A stretch of DNA of 64,000 bases from Caprella mutica (GCA_947561585.1 CANNZV010000324.1:186001-250000); one strand, 5' to 3'. Numbered from the stretch's first letter, positions 22,443 to 34,763 are shown. The notes: generated by a model not told the origin, from the letters alone. Numbers and translations: made by a program.

Positions 22443-24286
22443 CAAAAATACATAAAAACACTTTTAAAGCATATAGAAAACTAGATTATAATGTAATTAA
22501 TTTTATGCAGTCTTCAGATTAATGATACTAGACCTTAGTTCTACTATATTATGAAATAAAGTCATTTTTATAGATCCTGGAGAAGATCCTCAAAGGGACG
22601 CAATTTACCCTAGTGATCTATTATGATAATAAACCAATGAAACAAACTTTTCTATAGTATACATATATACTAAAGAAAATACGTATATTTTGTTTCTATT
22701 CAGTCATTAAATAATAAATTATCACTAAAAGGATATGCACTTTCAAGTAGTTTGATAATGTAGACGGGACTTTAACAAATGATATCAATTCTATAAAAAC
22801 TAATTCACTACACAAGAATAATAACAGTAAACACGAGGATTCAAATAATTATAACATGTAACAGTATTTCTAGTCTACCTACTTTAGATTGGGAAATGAA
22901 GAAAAACTAGGCACATCACCTGGTCAGGCACAATCAAAATACGTAGGTTCATAAACTTGAAATTCCTACAGTGAAACCAAAGATATTATACTACGATAAG
23001 ATACACTACTCTCACCTATTTCTGGTTTCAAAAGCCATCTGGTTTCGAAAGCGGGAACTATAGAATGGAAATGTAGTTTGCGTGACGTCATAACAGTAGC
23101 ACTCTAAAATCTTGTTAAGAAAATTGAAGAACGTAACATTATGAAAACTGTTTATATATTTTAATTACAAGAAACAGTGATGAATCCATTTCATTTTATT
23201 CACACTGCTCAACCTTAATTTTCTATTTATATGAGTTGCCTTGTTGACGGCAGACTCGATTTGTGACAACAGCTGACAAAGCTAATAGGAATTTCAATAT
23301 TGATAGTCAATTGAGTGATTAATAACGTGACATAAGCAAGGGAACATATTTAAAGAGAAAATTAGGGGTTTAGTAAATAATTTATTTAATAATCATACTA
23401 ACTATTACCGTGATAACTATACTGACTACCATTCATTCCAAATATTTATGATACGTGAAGTAAATTTCCCACAAACAGGAGTACATTTGCATCTCCAGTA
23501 TAGTTTTTCTAGTTTTGTCCCAGTACTTTACATGGCAATTGATAAATTTATTGATTTTTCTGAAATTTTATTCAGTTATGTAAATGAAGTCAGTGACTTT
23601 TCTGCATCCATTAGTATTGCCACCGATTGCGGTATATGACCTTATAACAACTTTATTTTCTGGTAGCATATTCGAGCTACTTGTATTTATTTTCTTATTG
23701 ATGTCAGCAATATAGCTTTTGGTTGAACATCTTGGTAAATGATATTTATAAACTATCCACTTTTTTTCCAATTTTATCTCGAATATTGCTCTAATTCTGG
23801 ACAAAAATAGCACTTCAGAGGATTGGTCTCCATGTTGTTATTCGAACTCTAGCAACTTCCTTCAAAATATTGACAGGGTTTAAATAGAATTGGAATTTAG
23901 TACATCAACAGATTGGAAAATCCAATTGAATTGAAATGCACAATTTGGATAAAATCCAACATCTAATTGAAGAGGATTTCAGAAAATGGATAATCGTTAA
24001 GTGGATATTCCTGGAACTAAATAGTACCGCTGTGGGTATTCTCTTATTGGATTTTAATTATTTAGGCCGCAGATATTAAAAAAAGTAGGCATTTCATGAA
24101 GCGGATATTACATTTTCGTGTATTTCCTAAAATTTTATTCTGTGCAACAACAGTTAGACGCACAGTTATAAAAAGTTGATCTAGCTATTATTTAAGCAGT
24201 TCTAACTATAATACACAAAGACAGAACAATGATTACTGCAGACAAGATGGATAAATTCGTTACTTTAATAACACATTTCAATGCTT
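22443..24286. other. No gene recognised
   Basis: AT-rich sequence. Two open frames of 63 and 81 codons at 23448-23813 overlap on opposite strands and show no family signature or splice context. I do not call them. Confidence 0.5.
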
Positions 24287-26062
24287 TATATTGACTGTAA
24301 ATAGATATTGTATGAATGTTCTTCACCGTAAGAGTTCATTCCTAGTGGAATATTATTTGTATTGACTGTAAATAGATATTGTATGAATGTTCTTCACCGT
24401 AAGAGTTCATCCCTAGTGGAATATTATTTGTATTGACTGTAAATAGATATTGTATGAATGTTCTTCACCGTAAGAGTTCATCCCTAGTGGAATATTATTT
24501 GTATTGACTGTAAATAGATATTGTATGAATGTTCTTCACCGTAAGAGTTCATCCCTAGTGGAATATTATTTGTATTGACTGTGAATAGATATTGTATGAA
24601 TGTTCTTCACCGTAAGAGTTCATCCCTAGTGGAATATTATTTGTATTGACTGTAAATAGATATTGTATGAATGTTCTTCACCGTAAGAGTTCATCCCTAG
24701 TGGAATATTATTTGTATTGACTGTAAATAGATATTGTATGAATGTTCTTCACCGTAAGAGTTCATCCCTAGTGGAATATTATTTGTATTGACTGTAAATA
24801 GATATTGTATGAATGTTCTTCACCGTAAGAGTTCATCCCTAGTGGAATATTATTTGTATTGACTGTAAATAGATATTGTATGAATGTTCTTCACCGTAAG
24901 AGTTCATCCCTAGTGGAATATTATTTGTATTGACTGTAAATAGATATTGTATGAATGTTCTTCACCGTAAGAGTTCATCCCTAGTGGAATATTATTTGTA
25001 TTGACTGTAAATAGATATTGTATGAATGTTCTTCACCGTAAGAGTTCATCCCTAGTGGAATATTATTTGTATTGACTGTAAATAGATATTGTATGAATGT
25101 TCTTCACCGTAAGAGTTCATCCCTAGTGGAATATTATTTGTATTGACTGTAAATAGATATTGTATGAATGTTGTTCACCGTAAGAGTTCATTCCTAGTGG
25201 AATATTATTTGTATTGACTGTAAATAGATATTGTACGAATGTTCTTCACCGTAAGAGTTCATCCCTAGTGGAATATTATTTGTATTGACTGTAAATAGAT
25301 ATTGTATGAATGTTCTTCACCGTAAGAGTTCTTCCCTAGTGGAATATTATTTGTATTGACTGTAAATAGATATTGTATGAATGTTTTTCACCGTAAGAGT
25401 TCATCCCTAGTGGAATATTATTTGTATTGACTGTAAATAGATATTGTATGAATGTTCTTCACCGTAAGAGTTCTTCCCTAGTGGAATATTATTTGTATTG
25501 ACTGTAAATAGATATTGTATGAATGTTCTTCACCGTAAGAGTTCATCCCTAGTGGAATATTATTTGTATTGACTGTAAATAGATATTGTATGAATGTTCT
25601 TCACCGTAAGAGTTCATCCCTAGTGGAATATTATTTGTATTGACTGTAAATAGATATTGTATGAATGTTCTTCACCGTAAGAGTTCATCCCTAGTGGAAT
25701 ATTATTTGTATTGACTGTAAATAGATATTGTATGAATGTTCTTCACCGTAAGAGTTCATCCCTAGTGGAATATTATTTGTATTGACTGTAAATAGATATT
25801 GTATGAATGTTCTTCACCGTTAAGAGTTCATCCCTAGTGGAATATTATTTGTATTGACTGTAAATAGATATTGTATGAATGTTCTTCACCGTAAGAGTTC
25901 ATCCCTAGTGGAATATTATTTGTATTGACTGTAAATAGATATTGTATGAATGTTCTTCACCGTAAGAGTTCATTCCTAGTGGAATATTATTTGTATTGAC
26001 TGTAAATAGATATTGTATGAATGTTCTTCACCGTAAGAGTTCATCCCTAGTGGAATATTATT
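24287..26062. repeat. 71-bp satellite array 2, about 25 copies
   Basis: It has the same monomer and strand as 4994-6596, but the copies are more uniform: almost all are 71 bp and carry CCCTAGTGG, and the 73-bp CCTATAGTGG variant of array 1 is absent. Rare private changes are TTCTTCCC for TTCATCCC (about 25330 and 25470) and one inserted T near 25820. The array breaks off at AATATTATTATTTCG. Confidence 0.97.
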
Positions 26063-28129
26063 ATTTCGTTTTCAATAGTTTGCATCTTCTTTTAAGTCTA
26101 TTCATTCATGGAATATAGAAGTGCATCGTTAGTATAGATATTTCTCTCGAGAATTGTTGTGTAGTTCTGGCTGAATGTTCCATTTAGTATTCATCCTCTG
26201 ACTGATATTTGAATAATCATGAGCCTCGAGAGACGAGAGATGATTTGTTATATTTTTCCTTCATTGGTTGGCTTCATTATAGAGTATTGGTTTCAAAAAA
26301 ATTCTAAGGTTGAATGCAATCAAGTTTATTGAATGTATTTCATCGGTCTGTCGTCGTAAATAAGGGCTAATTCAGATATACCCATAGCTTATGATGTCTC
26401 AGACTTATGACAATCAAATGTGTGTGAGAAGTGTCTCGATTTTATTTCTCTTTGGGTAGTTTTCCGGACACCCCTTGTTATGAATAACTTGAGAAATATA
26501 TCTTTTTATCCTTCTTGTTTTTAATCGAAAGATATTGTCTAAAAAAAAAAAAAAAACCTGATAGATAGTTATGGTGCGGCCACAAAAAAAAAAAAAATAA
26601 AGGGTGGTCCCGCTTAATCTTCTATGGCCCCTCTATATTTATATTATATATTTTGCTAGTAACTATATGTGAAAATGAAAAAAAAAATGGGAACGACTTG
26701 CACTTCTTCCTTGTAATCCATATTAGAGCAGGTCCCGACCGACAAATATTGTGTCTGTACTTCTGTAATTGTTCAATGAGCTCTTCTGTGCTATTAGGAT
26801 TCGAGATTTTGCAATTTGTTCAAACAATTCGATTTAGAGTGCAACAAGAAAGTGATATTTTTTTTTCAAATTATATTTTTAGATACATTTTCTCCACCAA
26901 TAGAATAATATTTGAATGAATGAGGTATTGATTTGTGAATAGAATAAATTAAAAAAAAAAATCATTTCGAAAATGTTTCTTTCGGAAATATGAAATTCTA
27001 AATATATATTATAAATAATTTATTGAAATAGAATGAAAATAGAACTATTTTTATAGGTAAAATATTTTGGTTCATAGTTAAATGATTTACCTCCAAAATA
27101 CATATACAATAACTGATTCCACAACAAAAACAACTAAAAAATATATAAGATAAATATTTCTCAAAGTATATTCTTCTTGAAGAATGGATAGTTCTGTCAC
27201 TTCTGTTAGACGATATACAATATTTTCTATTGAAATCATTTTTCTGGAAACATTTCTATAGTCACACTTTGATCTAAAAGGCATTCCAATGAGTTTTAAA
27301 CAGATAGACAAACTTTACAATCATTGCGATGTTTCTCGTTGAAAGATTGTTTTACATTATAAAAAGTTCTCAAAAAAGTTGCCAAGAGTAGTTATATTGA
27401 GTTTTATTTTTATTTTCTTACAGCACAATACTTTACTCAGTTACAATGTATTTTAATAAGAAATAAGACCGTATATATTACGCGACTTCTTAGGTATTTA
27501 TTTCGGTTCAATTAATTGGACAAATGAGATGGACGCTCTGTGGTACACAAATAATACCTAATCTAATTCCGCAGATGTAGATTCAAGAATTTACTTATAA
27601 TTTAGAAGTAAATCTATTTCTACAATTATTTCTACTAGTTACAATGTTATCAATTTATGCCATAGAAATTTGGATGATTGTAAGATACTGTAAAAATCCT
27701 AATTGGTAAATAAATTATTATTGAATTTAAAAAAAATCGGTTCACCTACTTACTTAATTGTTGTTTAAAGTTGGTTCTACTGTACATATGTTCTATTGGA
27801 AGCATATTTTCTTTTCAATTGATATTTTTTCTAATGAATATTTATTAAATTAAATAGATGCAGTGAGTGCAGTCTAACTTTTTACTCAAAATACCCTAAC
27901 GGCTCACCACCAGGTGGCGTTTTAACTCCTCTCAGAGTGTCTTTGTTTGCTTATGTTCTCAGACATTTATTGGCAGGTAGGGTGAGCTAATTTTTTATAG
28001 AGTATAGTCTGTTAAACGGCTGTTTCCGGTTTTTGATATTTTGACACGTTACATAGGTAAAAGACAATTTAAATTGGTAGTTCAGAAGTACTATTTGTTG
28101 TGGAAAGGCTTCGTACTAATGATATAGAG
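26063..28129. other. No gene recognised; A-runs and a short repeat block
   Basis: Two long A-runs lie at about 26539-26556 and 26584-26598. Between and after them is the GGTCCCGCTTAATCTTCTAT block related to 440-475. Small open frames (88 and 74 codons) show no recognisable motifs. Confidence 0.5.
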
Positions 28130-28411
28130 CAGTGGTTCTTGAAGTGAAGTGTCCGGCACCCTTTTGGGCCTGTATTGTATATTGAGGGAGCCTGGGATTG
28201 CTTTTTTATCTGTTACCTATAACTTTAAAAGTTTGGTTCTTGCTGTTATAATCATACAGAATATACATGAAGTATATTTGAACTTTTCAAACATCATAGC
28301 AACCAAATCCGTATATTAAAATTGTAGCTTTTCGACTTATTTCAATGCAATGCTCAGATGGTGCCTGAGAAAAGAAAGAGGTGTGCGAGAAAAATACTTT
28401 AAGAAACGCTG
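28130..28411. mobile_element. hAT-type MITE with perfect 8-bp target duplication
   Basis: Ends are CAGTGGTTCTTGAAGT and, on the minus strand, CAGCGTTTCTTAAAGT. ATATAGAG is present on both sides (28122-28129 and 28412-28419). An 8-bp duplication and CAG termini are diagnostic of the hAT superfamily. The 282-bp element has no coding capacity. Confidence 0.92.
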
Positions 28412-28464
28412 ATATAGAGCAATTAGTTTCCAGCAGGTCAGGTTATTATTGGGTGTGTTGAATA

Positions 28465-28698
28465 GGGTCAAGCAGGTAAATTGCAGCCCACTATATACCT
28501 AACTGCGGCCTCTGACAACAGAAACGTCATAGCTTCAAAACCCACGTTAAAAACTTAAAGTATAAATTGTAGCATGCACTGTGCTTATACTAATAGCTAT
28601 GCAACATTTTAATGTAATTTCGGTTCAGAATGTTTTAGAGACTCTCTTGAGAAGGGCGCAATTAAAAATTAAAGGGCCGCAATTTACCTGCGTGACCC
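28465..28698. mobile_element. TA-flanked MITE, copy 2 (234 bp)
   Basis: Ends are GGGTCAAGCAGGTAAATTGC and, on the minus strand, GGGTCACGCAGGTAAATTGC, with TA outside each (28463-28464 and 28699-28700). It aligns end to end with 12912-13141 in inverted orientation. It lies only 45 bp from the hAT MITE. Confidence 0.88.
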
Positions 28699-28700
28699 TA

Positions 28701-29544
28701 GTACATTTGCAGTTTATTTCAGATATAACCTCAAATCTATGTTAGTTAATTTGATTTGTACCCGAATACGTGGTATAATTGATAACTACGTGCAATTTAT
28801 TAAACAATCATCAAGTGAGTAGTACAACGAACTAGCAGTTACAAAGTACATTAACGACTCCATGTGACATAAATATAAGAAATCCTGTAAAGCAGAATAT
28901 TTGAGAAAATTACGCTATATCTCTAATACAAAGCGTTTGCTCAAAAACTGGTATTCACTTACATGTCTAAATGTCTATAGATCGAAAATCTGAGTTTGGC
29001 CTGAAACACTAAAATACCCTAACATGTATTTAGTTTCTATTTTAAACCTAATTTTTATTCAAAATGAATTCTTTAAACGAAGATTTATATAACATTGCTT
29101 GCATAAATTAACTATTTTATATTAGTTGATATCCTTGAATTTTTTTCATATCACATTCAACAAACTAAATTTATCAATTTAGTATTTATAAATAATTGCT
29201 TCGCAAATTAATACTTCCAACTAAGATATTGACCGGTGAGTAAGTAGATAGATAGTTCAAACAAATATGTTAACAGCCATTTTCTTTTACTGTCTGTTTC
29301 TTCCTGTGCTTTGTATCTCATTTTTATTTTGACGTCAATGATATGATCTTTGGTAAGAAACATACATTAACTAAGCCAATACCATTTCAAACATTCTAAT
29401 TAACAGGTGAGTAAGTAGTTTTGCATTCCTATTAATTTTTGTTAAATCAAGTTCGAAGTGATATTTCAGTTAAGATCTTGCATGCTTAAAGAGCACAATG
29501 GTTGCTAATAATTTCACTTATAAATTTAATTGTTATTTTTCCAG
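28701..29544. other. Upstream region/intron of the zinc-finger gene; family D fragment at 29275-29360
   Basis: There is no ORF. At 29275-29360 the minus strand reads CATATCATTGACGTCAAAAT and GAAGAAACAGACAG, matching the family D 5' end. A fragment of the same family lies at a comparable position upstream of the minus-strand paralogue. The polypyrimidine tract ending at CCAG (29541-29544) is a likely splice acceptor. Confidence 0.55.
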
Positions 29545-29623
29545 ATTGAGTGCAAAGTTCAAATTTTCCAAGCTCTTCTAGTGTGAGATATTTGTTGCTG
29601 GTTTATATAATTTCATCTATAGG

Positions 29624-30928
29624 ATGGAAGAGGTAGACATCAAACCTGACGTTTCAAATCAAGATGCTTGTGCTAGTCTGACCGGTATGAAATTCAATTC
29701 TGATGTTAGTATCAAAATTGAGAATGATATTGATATCAAGAATGAGGATTTTGAATATGATAATCAATTCTCTGGATCAGCTCTGTCAGATAAGAAAACT
29801 AAATTGTCCAAGATCGATGATTCACCTGTAACTATTTTCGGTGATAGTCACAAGAAAATTTACTTAACCAACGCCGCAAAATTTCACAATGGTAAAGAGC
29901 TACACATGTGTGATGAAGTGATTTGTAAGAAGATTCAGGAAACTGCACAACTGAAAGATCACCATACTGGTGAAATACCTGAGTGCGATGGATATAAATG
30001 TTCATTCTATGATAAATCCTTTACTTTAACAAGTGATTTGCAATCTCATCAAAAAGTGCACACTCAAGAAAAAACTGTAAAATTTCCTATTCACAATAAA
30101 ACATTATCTGAAAAAAGTGATCTACCTTCTCATCGAACTGTTCCTTGTGATGTGCGCGGTGAAGTATTTACTCAAAGTGATCTTCTAAATCATCAAAAAG
30201 TTCATAAAAATGAGAAGTTATTCAGATGTGAAGTGTGTGACAAAACTTTCTCTAAACAATATAATTTGAAAACTCATATAAGGGTACACACTGGAGAAAA
30301 GCCTTTCAGTTGTGAACAGTGTGGTAAAGCATTTTCTCAAAGATCTCACTTGAAAGAACATAAAAAGACTCACACTGGTGAAAAGCCTTTCAGTTGTGAA
30401 GTGTGTGGTAAATCATTCTCTCAAAGTACAAACTTGAAAGGTCATAAAAGGGTACACAATGATGAAAAACCTTTCACTTGTGAAATGTGTGGTAAATCAT
30501 TCTCTCAAAGTACTAGCTTGAAAGATCATATAAGGATACACACTGGAGAAAAGCCATTAAGTTGTGAAGTTTGTGGTAAATCATTCTCTCATAGGATTAG
30601 CTTGAAAAATCATAAAATGATTCACACTGGAGAAAAGCCATTTAGTTGCGAGGTGTGTGACAAAACATTTACTAATAACACTTATTTGAAAACTCATAAA
30701 AGGATTCACACTCGAGAAAAGCCTTTTAGTTGTGACGTGTGTGATAAATCATTCTCTCAAAAATGTATAATTATTTCACATATGAGAGTCCACACTGGCG
30801 TAAAACCTTACAGTTGTACAGTGTGTAGTAAATCATTTACTTTCAGACCATCTTTGACTTATCATATGAAATCTCATTCCGATGAAAGATTATTCGGACT
30901 TAAATCTAAGTCAAATGCTAAATTTTAG
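29624..30928 (+). CDS. C2H2 zinc-finger protein, intact paralogue
   Basis: The 434-codon frame starts with MEEVDIKPD, the shared N-terminal module (residues 1-60) of the two paralogues. This carries IKIEND and IKNED motifs that fit the sumoylation consensus. Residues 100-195 hold three worn fingers lacking key Cys or His (YKCSFYDKSF, FPIHNKTL, PCDVRGEVF). From residue 202 there are eight canonical C2H2 fingers with mostly HTGEKP linkers, and the protein ends LKSKSNAKF. Such proteins are nuclear DNA-binding regulators, but the target cannot be read from the sequence. The upstream splice acceptor at about 29544 means a 5' non-coding exon is likely. No frame damage is seen, unlike the minus-strand relative 8.7 kb away. 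No orthologue name can be given. Confidence 0.88.
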   Translation: MEEVDIKPDVSNQDACASLTGMKFNSDVSIKIENDIDIKNEDFEYDNQFSGSALSDKKTKLSKIDDSPVTIFGDSHKKIYLTNAAKFHNGKELHMCDEVICKKIQETAQLKDHHTGEIPECDGYKCSFYDKSFTLTSDLQSHQKVHTQEKTVKFPIHNKTLSEKSDLPSHRTVPCDVRGEVFTQSDLLNHQKVHKNEKLFRCEVCDKTFSKQYNLKTHIRVHTGEKPFSCEQCGKAFSQRSHLKEHKKTHTGEKPFSCEVCGKSFSQSTNLKGHKRVHNDEKPFTCEMCGKSFSQSTSLKDHIRIHTGEKPLSCEVCGKSFSHRISLKNHKMIHTGEKPFSCEVCDKTFTNNTYLKTHKRIHTREKPFSCDVCDKSFSQKCIIISHMRVHTGVKPYSCTVCSKSFTFRPSLTYHMKSHSDERLFGLKSKSNAKF

Positions 30929-31039
30929 TCTTATTTTTGTATAGCTTCATATTGACATAATTTTCCCTGTTTCATTCTTGACTCTGATCTTACTTATATG
31001 TTTATGTATTCGATAAAATAGGGATGTTTCCCTTTACTT

Positions 31040-31435
31040 TTAAGATTCTTATATAAAAAATTATTGACTGAATAATTTCACTTTGTAAATCTTGCTGTAT
31101 ATTGATAATATATTTTTTCTTCCCATTTTTACCTTGTTTATCATTTTTGTTAACGCTACTTGTAGTTTTAGAGAATAGTGCTATGGTTATACTCTTCAAC
31201 TACGAGGTCTTACATTTTGTGTTGTTAGGCTTGTGAGACTTACTCACGAGTCTCTTCAGTTTCCTCTTTCATACGTGAGTGCTGTATACGGTATTTGTGA
31301 ACTTTTTTCACATTCCCTTATAAGTGAATGTAATCACAGGAATATATTTTCTGCATCCATGAATTTTTTTACAGACTGGTGGTAGGTGACTTCGTTCATG
31401 AAACCACTTTCCTTTCTGACTGTTTTTTACATAGT
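31040..31435 (-). repeat. Dispersed repeat family D, inverted copy
   Basis: Read on the minus strand it gives the family landmarks in order: the GAAAGTGG block, GCATCCATGA-like sequence, AACTACAAGTAGCGTTAA and CAAGGTAAAAATGG. It starts about 110 bp past the zinc-finger stop, antisense to the gene. The minus-strand paralogue has the same arrangement. Confidence 0.75.
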
Positions 31436-32820
31436 CTTTTATTTAATTACCTAACCGAAGTAGATGTAAATTTTTGATACTGGATTTTAATAAATTTACT
31501 TTATTGAAAGTTATGAATGAACTTAATGAGGCTAAAGAAGACTTGAATATGCTCTATGCAGCAGAAGTGCAGAACTGATTAAAGTCAAAGAGATGTACTT
31601 GGCTTAGGCTCTGCCATAGTCAATATGGTATGAAAGATCCCTCTGCGTACAACAAGAAAATATCTTCCTTTAAATTTGGCAATCCTGGTCGCTTCATGAA
31701 ACTGTTTCCGTGACGCGCCAATGTCTTATAATTTTGACTTGTTTAAAGTGGTGTCGACCTTCCAAAATTTTAGATATAAAGTATTTTGAATAGGAATACA
31801 GTTGGATTAGATAGAAATAATTCTACTTTCAATCTGAGGAAGAGCTAAGGTTCTCACAATGAAAAAACACTTTATTGATTTTAATGGAGAACTTTACTAG
31901 TTCTGATATTATTGAAGAGGCAGACCACTTTCCTAATTAGTTCATCAGTGGAATTTTGTTTTTATACCAAAGAAATCGATAGAGGCGAGAATCATCTTCT
32001 ATTTGGAACATATCAATCGCTGTGGCAACATTTCAGGATGGACTATTTGAATATTGCGAATGGTCTTATGGAACAAATTGTTACATTGCATGTACTGATC
32101 TCAAAGGTGTTATTATTAAAAAATAATTCAGGAATTTTGTCGAGTAAATCCTAGATTGTTTTGGAACGATAAGATTTTTCAGTATTTATGCGTAGCTCAA
32201 GGTTTTCAGCTCAGTTCCACGAGCCTTCCCGTAATTATGGAACTAATTTGTTGTGCAATTGAGAGTACGTTTTAATCACCATATAATCTATATAATTCTT
32301 TTTTGCTAAGGGAAAACCTTAATAAATCTTTGAGTAATTTTGAAACGAAAATATCTCTGTTGATAGTTCTAATAACTATTTGTTTTATTATAGATAACTT
32401 TCCATTGGAGAAAAAGCAATAATTTCAAATGCGGGTTAGAAGGTTATTGAAGAAAATTCTTTAATTATAGGTTTTGGCTTTCTAGTCTACAGTTTGCGAG
32501 CTGATCATTGTGGTACTCTTTTTAAGTTGATTAAATGAAAGTTGCAAACGGTAATATTTGATGCTAAATGTCGCAAGATTGTGATTTATTTTTAACAAGA
32601 GCAGTTATTAGCAATACAACTACAGTCACTCCTTTTTCTATTGGTGTTCAAGGCTGACACCTCTCTTTAGATTAGGGCTCTTGTTTTAATAAATATATAG
32701 AAATTCTTTTCGTATCAATAATTTTCGCATCATGATTGAGAATTAAAAGTCAATTTAAACATTATTTTAAGAGGCTACTTTTTTCTCGCAGAGTAAATAG
32801 AGATCCCATGCAGTTTAATT
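31436..32820. other. No gene recognised
   Basis: Sequence between the zinc-finger gene and the gypsy element. An 80-codon open frame (31912-32154) has no recognisable motif. No repeats were seen. Confidence 0.5.
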
Positions 32821-32824
32821 ACGT
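32821..32824. other. Target-site duplication ACGT, left copy (right copy 50881-50884)
   Basis: ACGT directly abuts both LTR termini. The bases beyond it differ, so the duplication is 4 bp. Confidence 0.9.
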
Positions 32825-34341
32825 TGTTATAATCTGTATTTTTGTATTAATAAAAATTGGATTTTATTTATTCTTGGTGTGACAATTCGTCCCCTAAACT
32901 TTTAAGCAAAAACTGAAACCCTTACCAGGTGACACAAGTTGTAGAAACATTCTGTCTTTCGTTTTCTCATGTCAAATTTTTCGTCACCTTATCTTATTAC
33001 TGTTTGAATTATCATGGAGTATTGTGTAGTAACAAATAATGTGTGTTGGTGTTCTGTGAAAGTGCGGTAGAAGTTTAAATCTTCTTTTTATTAAGTATTT
33101 CTTTTCATTGCAGTTAATGTTCACTTGGTAAATAAAAATTATAGACTTAAGTTGATCATTGTTGCTAGTGGAAAGTGATCCACGGATCAACTATTAACAT
33201 TGTTTTTGTTGTGCTACAAACTTGTTGTAGAGATATTGGAAGCAACAATGTAAGTTTGATTTTGATGTGGTATTTTTATTTTGAAAACTAGTCATATTTC
33301 GGATTATTCTATATTCTATCTTTCCATAAAAATTATCATTAGTTTTTTGTTTCTTTGCCAGCTCCTCGTTCAAAATCAAGACTTGGAGTGTGGATAGGCT
33401 TTCCACTTCTGTTTTCCTCAGTTTTCCTCTTCATGATCTTTGACTTGTGATTTGCCTCCTGTGATTGACCGCAGTTGTCCCTTTGATTGACCGCATTTGC
33501 CCCTTTGATTGACCGCATTTGCCCCTTTGATTGACCGCATTCGCCCCTTTGATTGACCGCATTTACCTAACGTGAATTGGATAATTCCTGTCTACCTAAC
33601 GTGAATTGGATAATTCCTGTCTACCTAACGTGAATTGGATAATTCCTGTCTACCTAACGTGAATTGGATAATTCCTGTCTACCTAACGTGAATTGGATAA
33701 TTCCTGTCTACCTAACGTGAATTTGGTTGTACCTGCCTACCAACCTACCTACTGTAACCCTGTATTCGAGTCCCAGCTTTCCTGTAGGTAAAACTATCAG
33801 TGCATGAAGTTTGCTAACTTTAGCCTAAACTTCCATTCCTTTTTTACATCCCATTATATTTTGTTCCCTTATATTTTGTTCATGATTTCAATTTATTTCG
33901 TTAATTATATTTTTTTCTTCTATTTTTGACCGACCGACTGACAAAGACTAACTAAATTGACTGTACCTAATTATCCCTTTATTTTTGTCTGTCCATATTA
34001 ATTTTGTCTACTATTTTTTTGAGTTTATTTTCATATGATTTAGTTGGCTTTAAGCATAGTTTTTTTCTGCAATTCTTCTGTTCAGAACTAACTGAAAGTT
34101 ATGTTTATTATTTAGTTATATTATGTTTCTAATCAAATCCATTTTTTTGTAATATAGTAAGATGTAAATGCGTTAATTTGTTGCCGTGGATTTTTTTATA
34201 TAAAGTTCTTTCGTAATAAATTTCTATTTTTGTTTGTTGTAGTTATTACTTGTTTCCCAGATTGTTGAGATTGAGTGGATGGAATATGTTTATTCCGCCG
34301 GGATGAAATTTATTGAATAAATACCTATCGTTGCCACAACA
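32825..34341 (+). repeat. 5' LTR of the gypsy element
   Basis: 1517 bp, identical in length and, as far as I read it, in sequence to 49364-50880 (constant offset 16539). It holds two internal minisatellites (33461-33725), a TATATAAAG box near 34198 and AATAAA signals near 34220 and 34316, so promoter and polyadenylation functions are plausible near its 3' end. Confidence 0.97.
33461..33725 (+). repeat. Two minisatellites inside the LTR (23 bp and 29 bp units)
   Basis: First come about four to five units of TTTGATTGACCGCATTTGCC (with CCC), up to 33563. Then come five full and one partial unit of 29 bp starting TACCTAACGTGAATTGGATA at 33564, 33593, 33622, 33651, 33680 and 33709. Copy number is the same in the 3' LTR at 50000-50264. 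Confidence 0.93.
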
Positions 34342-34354
34342 TAGGATATTTTTC

Positions 34355-34372
34355 TGGTGCCCAGACCAGGGA
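34355..34372 (+). promoter_or_regulatory. Candidate primer-binding site
   Basis: TGGTGCCCAGACCAGGGA lies 13 nt past the 5' LTR. It begins with TGG, as expected for pairing to a tRNA CCA end. I cannot assign the tRNA, and the 13-nt offset is longer than usual. Confidence 0.5.
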
Positions 34373-34763
34373 CTAATATTCACTTGGTCTCAATGTTTGG
34401 GAGATTGACTTATCTTCATTAACTATTTATATTTTCATTACTTTAAATTTTCCATTTTTTTCAATGTATGCCCCAAATTGATTATTCCTAAAAAATTTTT
34501 GGCGTGATTTATAATTTTCGTTTTTCTAACAATTTAATGATTATTGTTTACTAATGTTTTGTAGATATATAGAGTGGTTGATTTGAAAATACTAATGAAG
34601 TGATTCATTTTATGCAGATTTTCTTGGTTAGGGTGCGATACTCATTTACCGTGTGCTACTAATATTTAGTGTCAAATATCTTTCGTTCTACCTTGTTGTT
34701 TTGTTGCGTTCTAGTTAAAATTTTGCGTTCTAGTTAATTTGCGTTCTAGTTAAAACTTTGAGT

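Noticed and set aside
32984..33406. Two minus-strand frames in the LTR (again at 49523-49945)
   Set aside because: Short, lie across LTR regulatory sequence and have no motif; duplication in the second LTR is expected and adds no evidence.
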